64,000 nt of DNA from Marinobacter alexandrii (GTDB lineage: Bacteria; Pseudomonadota; Gammaproteobacteria; Pseudomonadales; Oleiphilaceae). Shown here in pieces: positions 44,395 through 53,042 of the stretch (its first letter is position 1; the number at the start of each line of letters is the position of its first letter). The stretch lies in NCBI RefSeq assembly GCF_005871205.1, contig NZ_SWKM01000011.1, positions 496,001 through 560,000 of the forward strand, read 5' to 3'. The notes beneath the pieces were generated by a model, which was not told where the DNA came from, made no database searches, and saw only the letters and a list, made by a program, of their open reading frames with translations. The translations under genes and the position numbers were made by a program.

Positions 44395-44844
44395 ATGACA
44401 ATATCCACACCACTCAGAATCCTTCTTGCCTCGGCGCTGTTGCTGATTTCTGTGGCGCTGCTGCTTGCGTCGGAACAGGCGCGGGGCCACGGCAATGTCA
44501 CACCGCAGGAAGTTGATACCGGAAAGCTGCCGGAGCTGGGGGATGAGGTTCGTACCGAAAACCCATTCCGCGAAGGCAATGAGCTCGCCAAGTTCCAGGC
44601 CGAAGCGGTCGCGATCGGGGAGAGCGCCTATGCGGGCAACTGCGCCGGGTGCCACGGCATTCGTGCCATGTCGGGCGGGCTGACTCCGGATTTGCGGGAA
44701 TTGAGCATCTGGGACGATGAGTACTACATCGGTCGTGTGCGCAACGGCACGGATCGGGGCATGCCCTCCTGGAAGAAGACGCTGGACCAGAACGCCATGT
44801 GGGCTATCAAGACCTACGTAGAGTCGTTGCCAAAACCGGAGTGA
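44395..44844 (+). CDS. pedF: Cytochrome c550 (PedF/ExaB-like)
   Basis: The probable electron acceptor of the two quinoprotein dehydrogenases. It has 149 residues; an N-terminal hydrophobic segment (about residues 8-25) acts as signal peptide or anchor, and one haem site is NCAGCHG (C83, C86, H87) with the distal methionine likely in RGMPSWK. The sequence matches the PedF type (TPDLRELSIWDDEYYIGRVRNG). ATG 44395 follows GAGG. A 9-bp-stem hairpin separates it from the next gene. Confidence 0.9.
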   Translation: MTISTPLRILLASALLLISVALLLASEQARGHGNVTPQEVDTGKLPELGDEVRTENPFREGNELAKFQAEAVAIGESAYAGNCAGCHGIRAMSGGLTPDLRELSIWDDEYYIGRVRNGTDRGMPSWKKTLDQNAMWAIKTYVESLPKPE

Positions 44845-44873
44845 TCACCTGCGCAATTTTGACGCTCTGATTG

Positions 44874-44895
44874 GGGCCGGCTGCAGAGCCGGCCC
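44874..44895 (+). terminator. Hairpin between cytochrome c550 and pedG-like genes
   Basis: GGGCCGGCT-GCAG-AGCCGGCCC is a perfect 9-bp stem with a four-base loop, without a following T-run. It could reduce read-through or protect the upstream mRNA end. Confidence 0.5.
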
Positions 44896-44916
44896 ATCGT
44901 CGTTGGGGGAACCACA

Positions 44917-45873
44917 ATGAAACATGTCACTCTACTGCTGCTGATTCTGGCTTGCGCCAACCTCTGGGCGCAGGAGGTCGACGATGGCAATGACCTATTG
45001 AACCGACCGGCTGACCGTACTTACGACCGCATTCTCGAGTCCGGCTACCTCAAGGTAGGCGTCTACGAAAACTTCCCGCCGTACTCCTATGCCGAAGATG
45101 GGGAACCGAAAGGCGTCGACGTAGAGCTGGGCCGGCGCATAGCGAAAGAGTTAGGGGTAGAGTTCCGAGTGCACTGGATTACCCCCGACGAGAACCTGGG
45201 CGACGATTTGCGCAATAACGTCTGGAAAGGTCACTACCTGGCCAAGCAAAGGCTGGCGGACCTCATGATGCGGGTGCCCTATGACAAGCAATACGCCTAC
45301 ATGCAGGACTCCACCGGCGAGTACATTAATGAGCAAGTGGTCATGTTCGGGCCTTATCAGCAGGAAACCTGGCAAATAGCCTACGACCCGAACAGGCTCG
45401 ACAGTGTTGAAACGGTCGCGGTTTTTCAATACCACCCCATAGGAGTAGAAATTGACACTCTGCCTGACTTTTACCTGAGCTCGGGCTTGCGAGGCCGTCT
45501 GAGAGAGCAGGTCCATCACTATCGCACGATCTCTGAAGCCTTCAATGCCATGCGCCAGGGCGACGTTAGTGCGGTGATGGGAATGCGGGCGGAGATTGAT
45601 CATGAGCTCAGTAAGCCCGCCAACGCCCATTTCCAGCGTGCCGGTAACGGTTTCCCTGGCATCGGCAAACAGGTCTGGGATGTGGGCATGGCTATTAAAC
45701 ACACCCACCGTCAACTCGGCTATGCCCTGGAGTCCATTGTGGATGGGCTGGTTCGGACCGGAGAGCTGCACGCCCTGTTCGCAGGACTGAATCTGGATTA
45801 CAGCGTACCCAACTATTATCAGAAGTTTCTGGAGCCGAAGGCCCTGGCTCGGGCTGGCGGAGAGGAGCAGTGA
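44917..45873 (+). CDS. pedG: Periplasmic solute-binding-fold protein associated with quinoprotein dehydrogenase (PedG/XoxJ-like)
   Basis: A 318-residue exported protein (signal peptide ends near ANLWA, residue 18) with a family 3 binding-protein fold: ESGYLKVGVYENFPPYSYAEDGEPKGVDVELGRRIAKELGV opens it. Related MoxJ/XoxJ proteins lie beside methanol dehydrogenases and are thought to assist maturation or metal/PQQ loading rather than import a solute. No ABC partner is adjacent, which supports that reading. It stands between cytochrome c550 and the lanthanide-type dehydrogenase gene. Confidence 0.85.
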   Translation: MKHVTLLLLILACANLWAQEVDDGNDLLNRPADRTYDRILESGYLKVGVYENFPPYSYAEDGEPKGVDVELGRRIAKELGVEFRVHWITPDENLGDDLRNNVWKGHYLAKQRLADLMMRVPYDKQYAYMQDSTGEYINEQVVMFGPYQQETWQIAYDPNRLDSVETVAVFQYHPIGVEIDTLPDFYLSSGLRGRLREQVHHYRTISEAFNAMRQGDVSAVMGMRAEIDHELSKPANAHFQRAGNGFPGIGKQVWDVGMAIKHTHRQLGYALESIVDGLVRTGELHALFAGLNLDYSVPNYYQKFLEPKALARAGGEEQ

Positions 45874-45886
45874 TTTGGACAGTCGT

Positions 45887-45900
45887 ACTACCAAGTGATG
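45887..45900. promoter_or_regulatory. 14-bp cluster motif, pedH-like copy
   Basis: ACTACCAAGTGATG lies 121 bases before the lanthanide-type dehydrogenase start. The first nine positions equal those of the copies at 44292 and 47891. A poor -10-like AAGAAT at 45947 stands at the same 60-base offset. Confidence 0.5.
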
Positions 45901-45963
45901 AGGAAACCTGTTCCGGGGAGTAATTGTCGCTGTTCGGCTGAGCGCGAAGAATCGGTACACAGG

Positions 45964-45978
45964 CGGGAAGTTTTCCCG
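45964..45978. promoter_or_regulatory. CGGGA-N5-TCCCG inverted repeat upstream of pedH-like gene
   Basis: CGGGAAGTTTTCCCG, 42 bases before the start codon, shares 13 of 15 positions with the exaA-side element. A related half-site, CGCGAAGAA, lies 21 bases upstream at 45943, matching the 21-base spacing of the CGGGAAAAA pair at 44173/44194. Confidence 0.5.
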
Positions 45979-46020
45979 TTTTACCGAAAACCGACAACAA
46001 GAGAATTGGAGAGCGCAACC

Positions 46021-47796
46021 ATGAGATCGAACAAATTCGGTACCCGCATTGCGAGCAGCGCCCTGGCGCTTGCGGTGTCTTTCGGGGCCCAGGCGGTCAC
46101 CGACCAAGACATCATGAATGACGAGAATACCCCGGAGGATATAGTCACTTATGGTATGGGGCTGAAGGGGCAGCGTTTTAGCACCCTGGATACTCTCACC
46201 CGAGAAAACGTCGAGTATCTGCAGCCGGTGTGGGCCTTCTCCTTTGGTAGCGAAAAGATGCGCGGCCAGGAAGCCCAGCCGATGGTCAAAGATGGCGTTA
46301 TGTACGTCACCGCGTCCTATTCGCGGGTATACGCCATCGATGTGAAAACAGGTGACGAACTCTGGCAGTACGACGCGCGTCTGCCCGATGGCATCATGCC
46401 CTGCTGCGACGTGGTCAACCGGGGCGTTGCGCTGTACAACGACAAGGTCATTTTCGGCACGCTCGATGCCAAGCTGGTCGCTTTGAACAAAGACACCGGC
46501 AAACCCATGTGGATCAAGAAAGTAGAGGACTACCAGGCGGGTTATGCCATCACCGCCGCGCCCATGGTCATCAACGGTAACGTCATTACCGGGGTTTCTG
46601 GCGGTGAATTCGGTATTGTCGGTAAGGTCGAAGCATACGACGCCAATACTGGTGAGCTGGTCTGGACCCGCCCGACCGTCGAGGGTCACATGGGCTACGT
46701 CTACAAGGATGGCAAAGCCATTGAGAACGGCATTTCCGGCGGCGAAGCCGGCAAGACCTGGCCTGGCGACATGTGGAAAAACGGCGGTGCAGCGACCTGG
46801 CTGGGTGGTACCTACGACGCCGACACCAACTCCATTTTCTTCGGTACTGGCAACCCGGCGCCCTGGAACTCGCACCTGCGTCCCGGTGACAACCTGTTTT
46901 CGTCCTCCCGCATCGCCATTGATCCGGATGACGGCAGTATCAAGTGGCACTTTCAGACCACGCCTCACGACGGCTGGGATTATGATGGCGTCAACGAGCT
47001 GATTTCCTTCGACTACAGCGACAACGGGAAAACCGTTAAAGCGGCAGCAACGGCCGACCGTAATGGTTTCATGTACGTACTGAACCGCGAGAACGGTGAC
47101 TTTATTCGCGGCTTTCCATTCGTCGACAAAATCACCTGGGCCGAGGGGCTGGATCCGAAAACCGGACGCCCGATTTTTGCTGAAGGTGGTCGTCCTGGCG
47201 ATCCATCAGTGACGGATAACGCCAAGGGTGAGCAGGTGCTGGCGCAACCGGCGTTCCTTGGCGGTAAGAACTGGATGCCCATGGCTTACAGTCAGAACAC
47301 CGGGCTGTTCTATGTGCCCTCCAACGAGTGGGCGATGGACATCTGGAACGAGCCGGTTTCCTATAAGAAAGGGGCCGCATTCCTGGGTGCTGGTTTTACC
47401 ATCAAACCTGCCAACGATGACTACATCGGTGTGCTGCGAGCCATGGATCCAAAAACCGGCGAAGAGGTCTGGCGCTATGAAAATACAGCGCCGCTCTGGG
47501 GTGGTGCCATGGCGACGGCCGGCGACCTGGTGTTCACCGGTACACCGGAAGGCTATCTGAAAGCCTTCGACGCTAAAACCGGAGAGGAGCTGTATAAGTT
47601 CAATACCGGTTCTGGAGTGGTAGGAACGCCGGTTACCTGGGTAATGGATGGCGAACAATATGTCTCGGTGCTCTCTGGCTGGGGCGGTGCAGTGCCACTC
47701 TGGGGCGGCGAAGTGGCGAAAGTGGTCAAGCACTTCAACCAGGGTGGAATGGTCTGGACCTTCAAACTGCCGAAGGATCGTGTTGCGTCAAAGTAA
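46021..47796 (+). CDS. pedH: PQQ-dependent alcohol dehydrogenase, lanthanide type (PedH-like)
   Basis: The second periplasmic quinoprotein alcohol dehydrogenase. Start ATG 46021 (GGAGAG upstream) gives 591 residues with a signal peptide cleaved after AQA (residue 25). C128-C129 form the vicinal disulfide, E196 in GGEFGIVG and N278 in GNPAPW are likely metal ligands, and the catalytic Asp is D320 in [12 protein letters not shown]. Two residues on is D322, the additional carboxylate that defines lanthanide-binding XoxF/PedH enzymes. The protein therefore should use light lanthanides. It is followed by an intrinsic terminator. Confidence 0.93.
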   Translation: MRSNKFGTRIASSALALAVSFGAQAVTDQDIMNDENTPEDIVTYGMGLKGQRFSTLDTLTRENVEYLQPVWAFSFGSEKMRGQEAQPMVKDGVMYVTASYSRVYAIDVKTGDELWQYDARLPDGIMPCCDVVNRGVALYNDKVIFGTLDAKLVALNKDTGKPMWIKKVEDYQAGYAITAAPMVINGNVITGVSGGEFGIVGKVEAYDANTGELVWTRPTVEGHMGYVYKDGKAIENGISGGEAGKTWPGDMWKNGGAATWLGGTYDADTNSIFFGTGNPAPWNSHLRPGDNLFSSSRIAIDPDDGSIKWHFQTTPHDGWDYDGVNELISFDYSDNGKTVKAAATADRNGFMYVLNRENGDFIRGFPFVDKITWAEGLDPKTGRPIFAEGGRPGDPSVTDNAKGEQVLAQPAFLGGKNWMPMAYSQNTGLFYVPSNEWAMDIWNEPVSYKKGAAFLGAGFTIKPANDDYIGVLRAMDPKTGEEVWRYENTAPLWGGAMATAGDLVFTGTPEGYLKAFDAKTGEELYKFNTGSGVVGTPVTWVMDGEQYVSVLSGWGGAVPLWGGEVAKVVKHFNQGGMVWTFKLPKDRVASK

Positions 47797-47818
47797 GCTG
47801 AGCAAGTTGAGTGTCTTT

Positions 47819-47843
47819 GGGCTGCCTTCGGGCAGCCTTTTTT
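47819..47843 (+). terminator. Rho-independent terminator of pedH-like gene
   Basis: GGCTGCC (47820-47826), a TTCG loop, GGCAGCC (47831-47837) and six T residues form a textbook intrinsic terminator 24 bases after the stop codon. Confidence 0.92.
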
Positions 47844-47890
47844 CGTTGAGGGGCTGACGTTGTGCTCAAAGGACCAAGGCTGGGGTTTCT

Positions 47891-47904
47891 ACTACCAAGG
47901 AATG
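47891..47904. promoter_or_regulatory. 14-bp cluster motif, aldehyde dehydrogenase copy
   Basis: ACTACCAAGGAATG lies 113 bases before the exaC start. A -10-like TACATT at 47951 begins exactly 60 bases after it. A further near-palindrome, CGCGAAATTCCGCG, lies at 47968-47981, just after the expected transcription start. Confidence 0.55.
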
Positions 47905-48016
47905 AGTTTTTCGCCCCTATTGAATCATTCACCCATCCGTCATCGGCTACTACATTGAATGGGTAAACGCGAAATTCCGCGTTGTCCTGCGACAAACACA
48001 ACAAGAGGCCGATGCC

Positions 48017-49537
48017 ATGATCTACGCACAACCTGGACAGGAAGGATCTGTCGTTTCATTCAAGTCCCGTTACCAGAATTACATTGGTGGCGAATGGGTC
48101 GAGCCCACCAAGGGCCAGTATTTTGAAAATATTACACCGGTAACCGGTGAAGTCATCTGCGAGATTCCGCGCTCCACCGCGGAAGACATCGAGCTGGCGC
48201 TCGATGCTGCCCATAAGGCCGCACCAGCCTGGGGCAAGACATCACCTACCGAGCGCTCGAACATCCTGCTGAAGATTGCTGATCGTATTGAAGCGAATCT
48301 GGAGAAGCTGGCGGTTGCGGAAACCTGGGACAACGGCAAGGCGGTGCGTGAAACCCTGAACGCCGATATACCGCTTGCCGCTGACCACTTCCGGTACTTC
48401 GCTGGTTGTCTCCGCGCGCAGGAAGGCCATATGGGGGAGATTGACCACAACACCGTGGCTTATCATTTCCACGAGCCGCTGGGTGTGGTGGGGCAGATCA
48501 TCCCCTGGAACTTCCCGTTGTTGATGGCCGCCTGGAAACTGGGGCCCTGCCTGGCCGCCGGTAACTGCACGGTGCTCAAGCCGGCCGAGCAGACCCCTGC
48601 CAGTATTCTGTTGCTGATGGAGATCATCGGTGACCTGCTGCCGCCGGGTGTGCTCAACATCGTAAATGGCTACGGCATTGAGGCTGGTCAGGCGCTGGCG
48701 ACCAGCAAGCGTATTGCCAAGATTGCCTTTACCGGCTCCACACCCGTCGGTTCGCACATTCTGAAATGCGCGGCGGAAAACATCATTCCGTCCACCGTCG
48801 AGCTGGGTGGTAAGTCCCCGAACATCTACTTCTCTGACGTCATGCAGGCCGAGCCTGAGTTCGTCGACAAGTGTGTCGAGGGCCTGGTGCTGGCCTTCTT
48901 CAACCAGGGTGAAGTCTGCACCTGCCCGTCCCGGGCACTGGTTCAGGAAGATATGTATGAGGCGTTCATGCAGAAAGTGGTTGAGCGCACCAAGGCTATC
49001 AAGCGTGGCAACCCACTTGATACCGATGTACAGGTTGGCGCCCAGGCTTCCAAGGAGCAGTTCGACAAGATTCTGTCTTACCTGGAAATCGGCAAGCAGG
49101 AAGGCGCTGAGTTGCTGACCGGTGGCGGCAGGGAAGACCTGGGCGTTGAGTTCAACGACGGCTTCTACATCCAACCGACCCTGTTCAAGGGTGACAACAA
49201 GATGCGGGTATTCCAGGAGGAAATCTTTGGACCGGTAGTCGGTGTGACCACCTTCAAGACCGAAGAAGAAGCCCTGGCGATCGCCAACGACACCGAGTTT
49301 GGTCTGGGTGCCGGCGTCTGGACCCGAGACACCAATCTCGCCTACCGCATGGGTCGCGCTATTCAGGCCGGTCGGGTGTGGATGAACTGCTATCACGCCT
49401 ACCCTGCCCATGCGGCCTTTGGTGGCTATAAGAAATCCGGCGTTGGCCGTGAAACCCACAAGATGGCGCTTGAACACTACCAACAGACCAAGAATCTTCT
49501 GGTCAGCTACGACACCAACCCGCTGGGTTTCTTCTAA
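48017..49537 (+). CDS. exaC: NAD-dependent aldehyde dehydrogenase (ExaC/PedI-like)
   Basis: Oxidises the aldehyde made by the quinoproteins to the acid; cytoplasmic. It has 506 residues and begins [28 protein letters not shown], close to P. aeruginosa ExaC. The nucleotide site is [16 protein letters not shown], the general base Glu is in [10 protein letters not shown], and the catalytic Cys is in [13 protein letters not shown], where a second cysteine follows. It has its own promoter region with the cluster motif and ends in a strong intrinsic terminator. Confidence 0.94.
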   Translation: MIYAQPGQEGSVVSFKSRYQNYIGGEWVEPTKGQYFENITPVTGEVICEIPRSTAEDIELALDAAHKAAPAWGKTSPTERSNILLKIADRIEANLEKLAVAETWDNGKAVRETLNADIPLAADHFRYFAGCLRAQEGHMGEIDHNTVAYHFHEPLGVVGQIIPWNFPLLMAAWKLGPCLAAGNCTVLKPAEQTPASILLLMEIIGDLLPPGVLNIVNGYGIEAGQALATSKRIAKIAFTGSTPVGSHILKCAAENIIPSTVELGGKSPNIYFSDVMQAEPEFVDKCVEGLVLAFFNQGEVCTCPSRALVQEDMYEAFMQKVVERTKAIKRGNPLDTDVQVGAQASKEQFDKILSYLEIGKQEGAELLTGGGREDLGVEFNDGFYIQPTLFKGDNKMRVFQEEIFGPVVGVTTFKTEEEALAIANDTEFGLGAGVWTRDTNLAYRMGRAIQAGRVWMNCYHAYPAHAAFGGYKKSGVGRETHKMALEHYQQTKNLLVSYDTNPLGFF

Positions 49538-49611
49538 CCGGCACGCAGTAAGCCGCGGGCCAAGGCTGGCCTGCGGCTGGTCTCCAAACACTCAGGTTTC
49601 CGACCTCTTTT

Positions 49612-49634
49612 GGCTCCTCCCCGGAGCCTTTTTT
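49612..49634 (+). terminator. Rho-independent terminator of exaC
   Basis: GGCTCC and GGAGCC pair around a five-base loop and are followed by six T residues, 75 bases after the exaC stop. The opposite strand lacks a T-run, so it serves the plus strand. Confidence 0.88.
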
Positions 49635-49639
49635 GTGCC

Positions 49640-51766
49640 TCAAACAGAAGCATCCGTGGCCAGGATCTGGGCTTGTTGCTGTTGTCTGCGCTGTTGCTTG
49701 TCCCGAATGATGCTGTCCACGCATTGACTGTCGTCGCGAAGAATGACCACGCACTCCAGGCATTGAATGCACTCGTCATAGTCAATCTGGCCATTTTTGC
49801 GAATGGCATTGATACCGCATTCATTCTTGCAGTGCTGGCAGGGCGAGCCACAGCGGTCAATTCGGTCCAGCCAGTTGAACAGCCGGAACCGGCCCAACAC
49901 CGCCAGCCCGGCACCCAGCGGACACAGGTAGCGACAGTAGAATTTGTGAATGAACATGCCGATCACCAGCAGGCCAATGGCATAGGCCACAAATGGCCAG
50001 TACCGCCAGAACACCAGGGTGATACTGGTTTTGAAAGGCTCTACCTCCGCCAACTGCTCGGCCAGGGTCAGTGAGTAGAAGGCTGTGCCCACCAATCCCA
50101 GCAGGACAGGATACTTGATTAAGATCAGACGCCGGTGCCACCGTTCCGGCACTCGAATCTGGCGCAAGCGCAGTTTATGGCCTAGCCAGGCGGCCATTTC
50201 CTGCAATGCACCGAATGGGCAAAGCCAACCGCAAAACAGGCCTCGGCCCCAGATGAACAGAGTAACGAAGGTGTAGGTCCAGAGAATGAACAGAACCGGG
50301 TCGAGCAGAAAGACATCCAGGGTGAAACCATCCCAAAGGGCTAGCAGCAGGGTGTAGATATTCACTACCGATAACTGGCCCTGGGCGTAAAACCCTATAA
50401 AGAACACCGTGAACAGCAGGAAGCCCCAGCGGAATCGGTGTACCAGCCTAGGGTGCCGGCTGAGCGTTTTCTGGCGCACGAAAAAAACGGTCAGCACCGC
50501 CAGACTGATGACCAACAGTGCGATTTGCCACCAGCGCTCTTGCCAGAGGCCGACCCACACCGGCTGCCGGCTGGAGCCCGGTGGCTCGGCGACTTCCACG
50601 GTTTCAAACAGGTCGCCGGAAAATTGTACGGGCAGGTTAAAGCTGGCGGAATCCGACACCAGATGGTTCCGGGCCAGTTCGACATGCAACTTCAGGCTCG
50701 CTTCTGCGCCCGGATTGAAACCGGCATTGCCGCCGACCCGGAACAGGTTAACGGCGTCGAACACCGGCAATCCCTCGGCCTGGAGTGCCAGGTTCTGATC
50801 CAGCCAGTTCAGGTCCCGCATCTCCACCGACAGATTGTTCTGGGTCAGCCCAATCCGATTCGGGGAGCTTCCGGGGGTGAAATTCCCGTCAACGTGCGGG
50901 TGCACGCCGCGGGAAGCCACCAGTAGAACTTGGTCATTGTCGCCGAGGCGGCCCATGAACCGGTCGTAGCCCTCGTTGCCCAGTAGATTGCGTCCGACCA
51001 TGGGGGAATTCATGTAGGCAAAGAACAGTTCGGAGAAAGCGGCACCGCCGGTCGGTTCCATGTCGGCGGGATAGTCGGACAGCGGTCGCCCCAATTGCTG
51101 CTCAACATCGTCTGCGCTAATACGTGCTCGGCCAATAAAACCTCGGTCGATTAGCGATTGCCAGCCCAGGGGATCGAAGAAATCGGGTCTGGCCCTGGTT
51201 GGGGCGGTCTGGGCAAAAGCTGCCAGCTTCTGGCGGGCAACCTTAAGGGCGGAAGACAGCACCGTGTCGTTGATGATGAGCACGGATACCGTGGCCTTGC
51301 TAACTCCATCGAAGTACACCACGTCGCCGTCCGAGGTTTTACCCTGCTTGCCGGCGTATGACGATTGCACAACGATCTGCTCCCGCAGGGAGCGACCTTC
51401 ATACTGGTCGACAAACTCAAACAAGGGTTCTTCCCCAAGGCCATGAAGAAACACCGGTTCGTGATGATGCAGCACTTCGACTCCGGTAAACCGCCCTTGC
51501 GTGTCCAGTCCGATCATCATCCGGATAGGTTTGCCGGCGAACCCCTGAAGACGACTCAGGTCGGTGGACTCGTAGGCGTAGCCAAGCAGCTCCTGCAGCT
51601 GGTAAACGGGGTAAACGGGGAAATCGGGCAATTTGTCTTCGATCATCGTGGCGGCGGGAAACAGGGAGCGAATGAGGTCGCGTCGGCTATCGGTAAGCTC
51701 CGCTCCGGAAAGCCCCGGCAACAGGGAAAGAAGGAACAGCAAAGGTGCGAGTCGCCTGGCCATCAT
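49640..51766 (-). CDS. NosR/NirI-like FMN-binding polyferredoxin membrane protein
   Basis: A 708-residue protein with a signal-like N-terminus, a periplasmic FMN-binding domain (about residues 75-185, including a serine/threonine-rich SKATVSVLIINDTV flavin site), then several membrane helices. Two CxxxCP motifs follow (CGWLCPFGALQE and CRYLCPLGAGL). The C-terminal ferredoxin-like cysteines are CGSPCQHCKNEC and CIQCLEC. NosR-type proteins pass electrons from the quinol or cytoplasmic side to periplasmic systems. No nos genes lie nearby; the gene is divergent from pqqA, so a role in quinoprotein electron transfer or maturation is likely. Only the second cysteine cluster appears degenerate (…CLECVVILRDDSQC). 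Confidence 0.85.
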   Translation of the reverse strand: MMARRLAPLLFLLSLLPGLSGAELTDSRRDLIRSLFPAATMIEDKLPDFPVYPVYQLQELLGYAYESTDLSRLQGFAGKPIRMMIGLDTQGRFTGVEVLHHHEPVFLHGLGEEPLFEFVDQYEGRSLREQIVVQSSYAGKQGKTSDGDVVYFDGVSKATVSVLIINDTVLSSALKVARQKLAAFAQTAPTRARPDFFDPLGWQSLIDRGFIGRARISADDVEQQLGRPLSDYPADMEPTGGAAFSELFFAYMNSPMVGRNLLGNEGYDRFMGRLGDNDQVLLVASRGVHPHVDGNFTPGSSPNRIGLTQNNLSVEMRDLNWLDQNLALQAEGLPVFDAVNLFRVGGNAGFNPGAEASLKLHVELARNHLVSDSASFNLPVQFSGDLFETVEVAEPPGSSRQPVWVGLWQERWWQIALLVISLAVLTVFFVRQKTLSRHPRLVHRFRWGFLLFTVFFIGFYAQGQLSVVNIYTLLLALWDGFTLDVFLLDPVLFILWTYTFVTLFIWGRGLFCGWLCPFGALQEMAAWLGHKLRLRQIRVPERWHRRLILIKYPVLLGLVGTAFYSLTLAEQLAEVEPFKTSITLVFWRYWPFVAYAIGLLVIGMFIHKFYCRYLCPLGAGLAVLGRFRLFNWLDRIDRCGSPCQHCKNECGINAIRKNGQIDYDECIQCLECVVILRDDSQCVDSIIRDKQQRRQQQQAQILATDASV

Positions 51767-51873
51767 GGAACTCCTGGAAGTTATTATTTTGCTTGTTCCA
51801 TGCTACGGCGTAGGTGTCAGGTCTCAATGAGACCTCGGAGCCAGAGTGGTGCTACTTTGTGGGGTAGTAAAAC

Positions 51874-51887
51874 GGTTCTAAAGTACC
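51874..51887. promoter_or_regulatory. 14-bp cluster motif, pqqA/NosR-like copy
   Basis: GGTTCTAAAGTACC is palindromic at GGT/ACC and CT/AG. It lies between the divergent NosR-like gene and pqqA. TACATT at 51912 starts 38 bases after it; the same hexamer with the same flanks (CTACATTGAA) stands before exaC. GGTAGT, the complement of ACTACC, lies just upstream at 51863. Confidence 0.55.
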
Positions 51888-51987
51888 ATGTTGGCCCAGA
51901 GCCTCTGTCGCTACATTGAAAGCGTGTAGTCGGTCAATCCGGTGATCACACGCAATGCGCTAACAATCATGACAAGAGGTGAGCATT

Positions 51988-52059
51988 ATGTGGACCAAAC
52001 CCGCTTACGAAGACCTGCGGATCGGCTTTGAAGTCACCATGTACTTCGCCAACCGCTGA
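51988..52059 (+). CDS. pqqA: PQQ precursor peptide PqqA
   Basis: The 23-residue ribosomal precursor ([23 protein letters not shown]) whose glutamate and tyrosine are cross-linked to become PQQ. The E15-V-T-M-Y19 pair is the conserved EVTxY core. AAGAGGTGAGC precedes the ATG. It is the first gene of pqqABCDE-pqqH, separated from pqqB by a terminator-like hairpin. Confidence 0.97.
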   Translation: MWTKPAYEDLRIGFEVTMYFANR

Positions 52060-52069
52060 GTGAGAACCG

Positions 52070-52095
52070 GCCGGCGCGGCTGCGCCGGCTTTTCT
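52070..52095 (+). terminator. Attenuator-like hairpin between pqqA and pqqB
   Basis: GCCGGCGC, loop GGCT, GCGCCGGC and then TTTT-CTC. The 8-bp GC stem with a short T-run should stop part of the transcripts, giving an excess of pqqA message over the enzyme genes. Confidence 0.75.
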
Positions 52096-52112
52096 CTCGG
52101 CAGGTACTTCCC

Positions 52113-53042
52113 ATGCAGATTCGAGTGCTTGGCTCCGCCGCCGGCGGAGGGTTCCCCCAGTGGAACTGTAATTGTCGCAACTGCGCCGGGTTCCGGAACG
52201 GTACCCTTAACGCGCAGGCTCGCACCCAGTCTTCTATTGCCATCAGTGAGGACGGTGAGCACTGGATTCTCATTAACGCCTCACCGGACATTCGTGCTCA
52301 GCTGGCGGCTTTTCCAGCCATGCAGCCGGGTCGCGCCTTGCGGGATACTGGTATTAACGCCATTGTTCTGATGGACAGCCAGGTAGACCACACCACCGGC
52401 TTGCTGTCGTTACGCGAGGGTCTGCCGCTCGATGTCTGGTGCACCCGACAGGTTCATGATGACCTCAGCTCCGGCTTTCCCTTGTTCACCATGCTGGGTC
52501 ACTGGAACGGCGGCCTGAACTGGAGATCTATCGAAGCTTCGGAGCAACAGGCGTTCACCATTCCCTGTGCGCCGTCCATAGAGCTGACGGCAATTCCACT
52601 GCTGAGCAATGCGCCGCCTTATTCGCCAAGGCGTGACAACCCCCATCCGGGAGACAACATCGGCTTGTTCCTGCGGGACACTCGCACCGGAGCCCGGGTG
52701 CTTTACGCGCCAGGGCTGGGCGAGCCGGATCAGCGCCTGTTGGCCTGGATGCGCATTGCCGATGTTCTGTTGGTCGATGGTACCGTCTGGCACGACGATG
52801 AAATGATCCGGCAGCAAGTCGGCACCAAGACCGGGCAGGCTATGGGACACCTTGCCCAAAGCGGTTCCGGTGGCATGATCGAGGTGCTGGGAACCATGCT
52901 CGCCAGTCGCAAGATCCTGATTCACATCAACAACACTAATCCGATTCTGGACGAGGACTCGCCGGAGCGTGTTGAACTGAATCGGCACGGTATTGAGGTC
53001 GCCTGGGACGGGATGCACATCGATTTGTCGGGGCCGCTATGA
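52113..53042 (+). CDS. pqqB: PQQ biosynthesis protein PqqB
   Basis: A 309-residue metallo-beta-lactamase-fold protein, thought to hydroxylate the tyrosine-derived part of the precursor. Family marks are [21 protein letters not shown] (with paired cysteines) at the N-terminus, [17 protein letters not shown], and [17 protein letters not shown] near the C-terminus. It overlaps pqqC by four bases. Confidence 0.96.
   Translation: MQIRVLGSAAGGGFPQWNCNCRNCAGFRNGTLNAQARTQSSIAISEDGEHWILINASPDIRAQLAAFPAMQPGRALRDTGINAIVLMDSQVDHTTGLLSLREGLPLDVWCTRQVHDDLSSGFPLFTMLGHWNGGLNWRSIEASEQQAFTIPCAPSIELTAIPLLSNAPPYSPRRDNPHPGDNIGLFLRDTRTGARVLYAPGLGEPDQRLLAWMRIADVLLVDGTVWHDDEMIRQQVGTKTGQAMGHLAQSGSGGMIEVLGTMLASRKILIHINNTNPILDEDSPERVELNRHGIEVAWDGMHIDLSGPL

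Noticed and set aside
45151..46968. A 605-codon open frame on the minus strand across the pedG- and pedH-like genes
   Set aside because: It is exactly antisense to two genes with clear family motifs, has no recognisable domain, and long antisense frames are common in GC-rich coding DNA.
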